This document shows, piece after piece, positions 60,687 to 64,000 of a stretch of 64,000 nucleotides of DNA. Within the stretch, counting starts at the first letter, position 1. Each line of letters opens with the position of its first letter. The notes under the pieces were generated by a model. That model was not told where the DNA came from, made no database searches, and was given only the letters and a program-made list of their open reading frames with translations. Source of the DNA: Nocardioides sp. Soil805 (GTDB lineage Bacteria; Actinomycetota; Actinomycetes; Propionibacteriales; Nocardioidaceae); contig NZ_LMSU01000001.1 in NCBI RefSeq assembly GCF_001429625.1, forward strand, positions 997,498 to 1,061,497, given 5' to 3'. The position numbers and the translations under genes are program-made.

Positions 60687-61631
60687 TCAGGTGGTGAGCA
60701 GCTGCTCGCGCTCGGCGCGGAGCCGGTGCAGGTCCTCCAGCGCCGCGTCCCGCCGGCGGACGAGCACCTCGAGGGTCTCGCCCACCCCGGCCGTGGCGGA
60801 TCGCACCCGGTCCGACGCCTGCCGGATCCGGTCCCGGACCGCCCAGTCGCTGAAGATGTTGTCGAACCACACGTCGAAGAACTGGGTCATCTGGTCGACC
60901 TGGATCCCACCCACGGCGTGCAGCCCGACGTCGGCGAGCTCGGTGGCCAGGTGGCCGAGCGCGGAGTCGGCCTGCCGGATCACCTGACCCGCCTTGTCGA
61001 GCCGGTCGTACTTCACCATGTCGGTGACCATCCCGCCGCCGAAGAACGTGTCGTACGTCGACCAGGAGCCGGCGCTGCCGAGGTGCCGGTCCGCCTCCCG
61101 CAGGGCGCCGAGCGCGTGCTGGGCGGCGACCGCGGCCTCGTCGAGCTGGGCGAGCTCGGCCTCCCGCGTACCGACGGCCGTGGCCAGCTCGGTGACCCGG
61201 CCGGCCACCGTCGTGGTCGCGGGGTCGGCGGCCACCTCGGCCTCGCGGGCGCTGAGCAGCTCCTCGCGCCGGGCGTCGAGGTCGCCGAGGGCGTTGATGC
61301 GGGCCACGAGGTCGGTCACCTCCCGGTCGGCGGACTGCCGGCGCGCCTCGGCCTCCGCGGCGGCGTACTGGGCGGCCTGCGCCTCGGACCGCTCCCGGTC
61401 CAGGTCGGTGTCGCGGCTGCCCCGCAGCCCGGCGAGGATCCGGGTCATCGACATCGACTCCAGCCGGTCGACGTCGGCGAGCTCCCCCGCCAGCGTGTCG
61501 ACGGCCGCGGCCGCGCGCTGCTGGGTGTCGGCCAGGCGCTGCCGGGCCACCGCGAGCTGTGCCTCGAGGCCCTGCCGGGTCGTGCGGTCGCGGGCGAGGT
61601 CGGCCAGGCCCCGGAGGGCGTCGGTGCTCAT
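60687..61631 (-). CDS. Coiled-coil protein of unknown function
   Basis: 314 aa, mostly helical. Residues 1-180 and 260-314 are strongly charged, Ala/Arg/Glu-rich coiled coils. Between them lies a more ordered segment with HLGSAGSWSTYDTFFGGGMVTDMVKYDRLDKAG and QMTQFFDVWFDNIFSDWAVRDRIRQA, which looks conserved. No membrane segment or catalytic motif was found. A TAGGTT hexamer lies 8 nt before the ATG. Confidence 0.75.
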   Translation of the reverse strand: MSTDALRGLADLARDRTTRQGLEAQLAVARQRLADTQQRAAAAVDTLAGELADVDRLESMSMTRILAGLRGSRDTDLDRERSEAQAAQYAAAEAEARRQSADREVTDLVARINALGDLDARREELLSAREAEVAADPATTTVAGRVTELATAVGTREAELAQLDEAAVAAQHALGALREADRHLGSAGSWSTYDTFFGGGMVTDMVKYDRLDKAGQVIRQADSALGHLATELADVGLHAVGGIQVDQMTQFFDVWFDNIFSDWAVRDRIRQASDRVRSATAGVGETLEVLVRRRDAALEDLHRLRAEREQLLTT

Positions 61632-61642
61632 GCCGGCGAAAC

Positions 61643-62182
61643 CTAGCGGACGTCCCGCTCCGCGAGCGCCTTCCAGGTGAGCAGCTGCTTGCGCATCATC
61701 ACCAGGTCCCCCCACATCAGGGCGGCCGTCGCCACGCCCCGGGCGGCTCCCGGCACGAAGAGGTCGCACCGCAGCACCGTGCCGGCGCCGCCGCCGGAGC
61801 CGCCGTCGGCGTCCGGGGAGGTCACCGAGTAGGCCATCAGCACCGGACCGAACAGCCGCACCGCGCCGGCCCGGGTGATCTCGAGCTCCACGGAGCGTCC
61901 CGGATCCACCGCGCGGACGGTGAAGATGATGAAGCGGCCCCCGGGCTCGAACTCCCCCAGCCCGGGGGTCAGGCTGCGCGGGCTGCGGCGTCCGAGGTTG
62001 TCGACGAGGTCATAGCTGTACGGCGCCACCTGCAGCTGTCGTACCCATCGCCACACCACGTCGGGCGGTGCGGCGACCCGCACCCCGCGGGCGGCGTGCA
62101 GCCCGGGACCGCGCCCGCCGAAGTGGTCGGTCGTGCCGGAGAGGTCACCCCAGCTCCACGGCAGGCCGCCCTGCTGGCTCAC
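61643..62182 (-). CDS. SRPBCC-family (polyketide cyclase-like) protein
   Basis: 179 aa START-like fold: RVAAPPDVVWRWVRQLQVAPYSYDLVDNLGRRSP is the typical first strand-helix, FEPGGRFIIFTVRAVDPGRSVELEITR the middle sheet, and LMWGDLVMMRKQLLTWKALAE the long C-terminal helix. Such folds bind hydrophobic ligands. GTG start overlapping the VOC stop (GTGA), so these two are an operon. Confidence 0.83.
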   Translation of the reverse strand: MSQQGGLPWSWGDLSGTTDHFGGRGPGLHAARGVRVAAPPDVVWRWVRQLQVAPYSYDLVDNLGRRSPRSLTPGLGEFEPGGRFIIFTVRAVDPGRSVELEITRAGAVRLFGPVLMAYSVTSPDADGGSGGGAGTVLRCDLFVPGAARGVATAALMWGDLVMMRKQLLTWKALAERDVR

Positions 62183-62898
62183 CCCGGCGGCCGGTCGGTG
62201 AGGCAGTAGGCCAGGCCCGCCGGGTCGGCCATCACGGTCCAGCTCTCGCGGTCGTCGACGAGCCGGGCGCCGAGGGAGGCGTGCCGCACGACCTCGCGGT
62301 CCCGCGAGCTGCAGGCCAGGTCGAGGTGGGCGCGGGTCGGGCCCCCCTCGTCGTCGAGGCGCTGGAGCAGGAGGCGGAGCGCCTGGCCGTCGGGCCGGGC
62401 CAGCCGCTCGAACTCGCGGAAGGACGACCCCACCCGCTGCCAGCCGAGCAGCTCCTGCCAGAAGCCGGTCTCCGCGTCGTACGCCGCTGCGGGCACGTCG
62501 AGGCAGACCTGGTCGACCAGGCTGGTGGAGAGGTCGGGCCAGCGCGACGGCGGGGCCGGCCTCGACGAGGGGTGCGTGACGAGGCAGAAGGTCAGCCCGC
62601 CGGGCGACTCGAGGACGACGTACCCGTCGTCGGCCAGCTCGACCGCGCCCAGCCCGACCGCCCGGTCGGCGGCCGCCCGGGGATCGCGGACGTGGACGTC
62701 GAGGTGGATCCGGGCCTCTCCGGAGGCCAGGCGCTGCATCCGCAGGTGGTCGTCGGCATCGCCCGGCGCCAGGGTCAGGAACTCGTCGTGGACGCCGCGC
62801 CGGACGGAGGGCGCCCACCCCGTGACCGCCGCCCAGAAGGCGACCGTCTCCTCGAAGGACTCCTCGGGTGCGTCGATGAAGGCGCTCAACCAGAACAC
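62179..62898 (-). CDS. Two-domain VOC protein
   Basis: 239 aa with two glyoxalase-like modules: FWLSAFIDAPEESFEETVAFWAAVTGW and, after residue ~120, VDQVCLDVPAAAYDAETGFWQELLGWQ. Each module has a His in a short strand (IHLDVHV, AHLDLAC). Such dimer-in-one proteins may be metal-dependent lyases or simple binding proteins. GTG start with TAGGGT 6 nt upstream. Confidence 0.85.
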   Translation of the reverse strand: MFWLSAFIDAPEESFEETVAFWAAVTGWAPSVRRGVHDEFLTLAPGDADDHLRMQRLASGEARIHLDVHVRDPRAAADRAVGLGAVELADDGYVVLESPGGLTFCLVTHPSSRPAPPSRWPDLSTSLVDQVCLDVPAAAYDAETGFWQELLGWQRVGSSFREFERLARPDGQALRLLLQRLDDEGGPTRAHLDLACSSRDREVVRHASLGARLVDDRESWTVMADPAGLAYCLTDRPPG

Positions 62899-62984
62899 GT
62901 CCCGACCCTAGACACCCCGGCGACGCAGTGCGACCCGGGTCACTGTGACCCGGGTCGTGCTGCTCGCCGGCGGCGGTCAGTCGG

Positions 62985-63557
62985 TCACAGGGACGGGCCC
63001 TCGCCGCGCAGCTTGTCGACCTCGGACATCGCGTCGCGCAGCTGGCCCAGCCACTCGTCGGCGTGCTGACCGACGAGGCGGACCGACCAGGCGAGCGCGT
63101 CCGAGCGCGACCGGGCGACCCCGGCGTCCACGAGGGTGTCGAGCACCTGCCGCTCTGGCTGGCGCAGCCGGGTCATCACCGGTGCCGCGACGTGCGTGAA
63201 GAGCGCGGTGGTGCCACCGAGGCTCGCGCCCCACGACACCTTGCGCTGGTAGCGCGCCTCGGCCTCGAGGGCGATCTCGATGCGCTGCTCGCGGGTCTCG
63301 GAGCGGAAGCGACCGATCCGACCCTCGGCCTCGGCGCTCGAGACCTCCTCGGCATCGCCGGCCAGGGCGCCGATCACCACGATCTCCTCGCGGTCGACGC
63401 TCACCTCGACACCGTCGAACCAGCCGTCGGGCAGCCGCCCGGTGAACCAGTCCTGGGCGTCGCCGGCCTCGGGCAGGTCGGCGACCTGCCAGCCACCCCG
63501 GCGTCCACGACCCTCGCCGCGACGTCCGCGGCCTCGTCCTTCGTCATGCGTGTTCAT
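62985..63557 (-). CDS. Conserved protein with a ribbon-helix-helix-like C-terminus
   Basis: 190 aa. An Arg/Gly-rich N-terminus (RGRGRRGEGRGRR) is followed by WFTGRLPDGWFDGVEVSVDREEIVVIGAL and a charged linker. The region RQPERQVLDTLVDAGVARSRSDALAWSVRLVGQHADEWL resembles the SRSDALAW turn of CopG/RHH-type DNA-binding proteins. It could be a transcription regulator that binds the TTAC repeats before its own start. An AAGGAG site lies 6 nt before the ATG. Confidence 0.75.
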   Translation of the reverse strand: MNTHDEGRGRGRRGEGRGRRGGWQVADLPEAGDAQDWFTGRLPDGWFDGVEVSVDREEIVVIGALAGDAEEVSSAEAEGRIGRFRSETREQRIEIALEAEARYQRKVSWGASLGGTTALFTHVAAPVMTRLRQPERQVLDTLVDAGVARSRSDALAWSVRLVGQHADEWLGQLRDAMSEVDKLRGEGPSL

Positions 63558-63573
63558 CAGCTTCTCCTTGCAG

Positions 63574-63600
63574 TCATTACGTGATTACACAGTTACAACG
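63574..63600. promoter_or_regulatory. Three 8-bp-spaced TTAC direct repeats upstream of the RHH-like gene
   Basis: TTAC occurs at 63577, 63585 and 63593, exactly 8 bp apart, in an AT-rich patch 17-43 bp before the start at 63557. The spacing and position suggest an operator, perhaps for autoregulation. Confidence 0.5.
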
Positions 63601-63639
63601 TAGCAAGGCATGCAATATTCCCAGCGGATCCGCGGAGGG

Positions 63640-64000
63640 TCAGACCCAGCGCTCGCCGACGCGGTCGACGACGGACGCGCCGCCGGTGAGGGCCGCCACC
63701 TGGGCGGCCACCTCGGCGGGCTCGCTCGACCCGAGCAGCAACCGCACGGTGGCGGCGTACTCCACCTCCAGCACGCTGACCCCACGGGCCCGCAGCTCGC
63801 TCTCGATGCGCCCGGCGTCCGCGTGCCCCACCTCGAGGGCCAGCTCGGTCATCAGCACCCGGCGCCGGGTGCCCGCCTCGGGCAGCGCGGCCCGCACCGC
63901 GTCGCCGTACGCCCGGACCAGCCCGCCGGCGCCCAGAAGCGTGCCGCCGAACCAGCGCGTCACCACGGCGGCCACGTCCGAGACCCCGGCCCCACGCAGC
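63640..64000 (-). CDS. YigZ/IMPACT-family protein (5' end outside window)
   Basis: The visible C-terminal part is 119 residues plus stop. It begins within the IMPACT core: SDVAAVVTRWFGGTLLGAGGLVRAYGDAVRAAL is the family signature. After that comes the DUF1949 C-terminal domain (ELALEVGHADAGRIESELRARGVSVLEVEYAATVRL). YigZ proteins bind RNA or ribosome-associated factors in translation control; the activity is undefined. The N-terminus lies past base 64000. Confidence 0.9.
   Translation of the reverse strand, partial: LRGAGVSDVAAVVTRWFGGTLLGAGGLVRAYGDAVRAALPEAGTRRRVLMTELALEVGHADAGRIESELRARGVSVLEVEYAATVRLLLGSSEPAEVAAQVAALTGGASVVDRVGERWV

Overview
The window is chromosomal DNA from a very GC-rich actinobacterium, most likely a member of the Nocardioidaceae (Nocardioides-like). 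The supporting signs are G/C-dominated third codon positions, frequent GTG starts, a mycothiol S-conjugate amidase (a marker of mycothiol-producing actinobacteria), a DevR/DevS-type two-component pair, a DUF222-HNH (13E12-type) gene, a DUF3099 protein and a short Rv1086-like cis-prenyltransferase. I saw no rRNA, tRNA, CRISPR, insertion sequence or phage genes. The genus is an inference.

Layout. 1-7.5 kb: end of fumC, a methyltransferase, a secreted transglycosylase, PIN-PhoH ATPase, cis-prenyl transferase, DUF421 and TrhA membrane proteins. 7.5-15.6 kb: a divergent sulfane-sulfur (persulfide) cluster. A CsoR-family regulator with the Cys-only pattern of CstR, plus a DUF302 protein, face a rhodanese, a CstB-like persulfide dioxygenase-rhodanese fusion, a TauE/SafE exporter, an MMPL transporter, a 60-aa Cys-rich protein, a DUF2892 membrane protein and a FUSC transporter. 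Two CsoR-type operators lie in the shared promoter. 15.6-18.4 kb: ApbE, an FMN-binding lipid-anchored or membrane-tethered protein and a ferric-reductase-like flavoprotein, which together look like a flavin-based extracytosolic electron-transfer module. 18.5-20.7 kb: YihY, a rhodanese lipoprotein, a methyltransferase and a 24-bp tandem repeat.

20.7-30.8 kb: a catechol/beta-ketoadipate island with two LysR regulators. One faces pcaF-pcaD-pcaI-pcaJ; the other leads catB-catA-catC and is divergent from benD and a KdgT-like permease. Together these genes cover catechol to succinyl-CoA plus acetyl-CoA. 30.8-46.9 kb: housekeeping genes (mca, DUF4307, greA, ilvA, an AI-2E transporter, orphan glmL, metB, msrA, ldh), a DUF222-HNH gene preceded by a perfect LexA-type SOS box, and a 32-bp tandem repeat. 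46.9-51.7 kb: an ABC1 kinase and a sulfonate/nitrate-type ABC transporter. 51.6-55.5 kb: a MoxR-GNAT-VWA operon. 55.6-59.1 kb: a DevS/DevR-like hypoxia or dormancy island with a PPOX-fold protein and a DoxX protein. 59.3-64 kb: small enzymes of the VOC, DinB, SEC-C and SRPBCC types, two conserved proteins of unknown role and the end of a YigZ gene.

A recurring feature is a TAGGNT-like -10 hexamer only 6-7 nt before the start codon with no ribosome binding site. At least 14 genes here show it, implying many leaderless transcripts. It also fixes several start codons and reveals back-to-back divergent promoters at 5067-5087 and 32176-32192.
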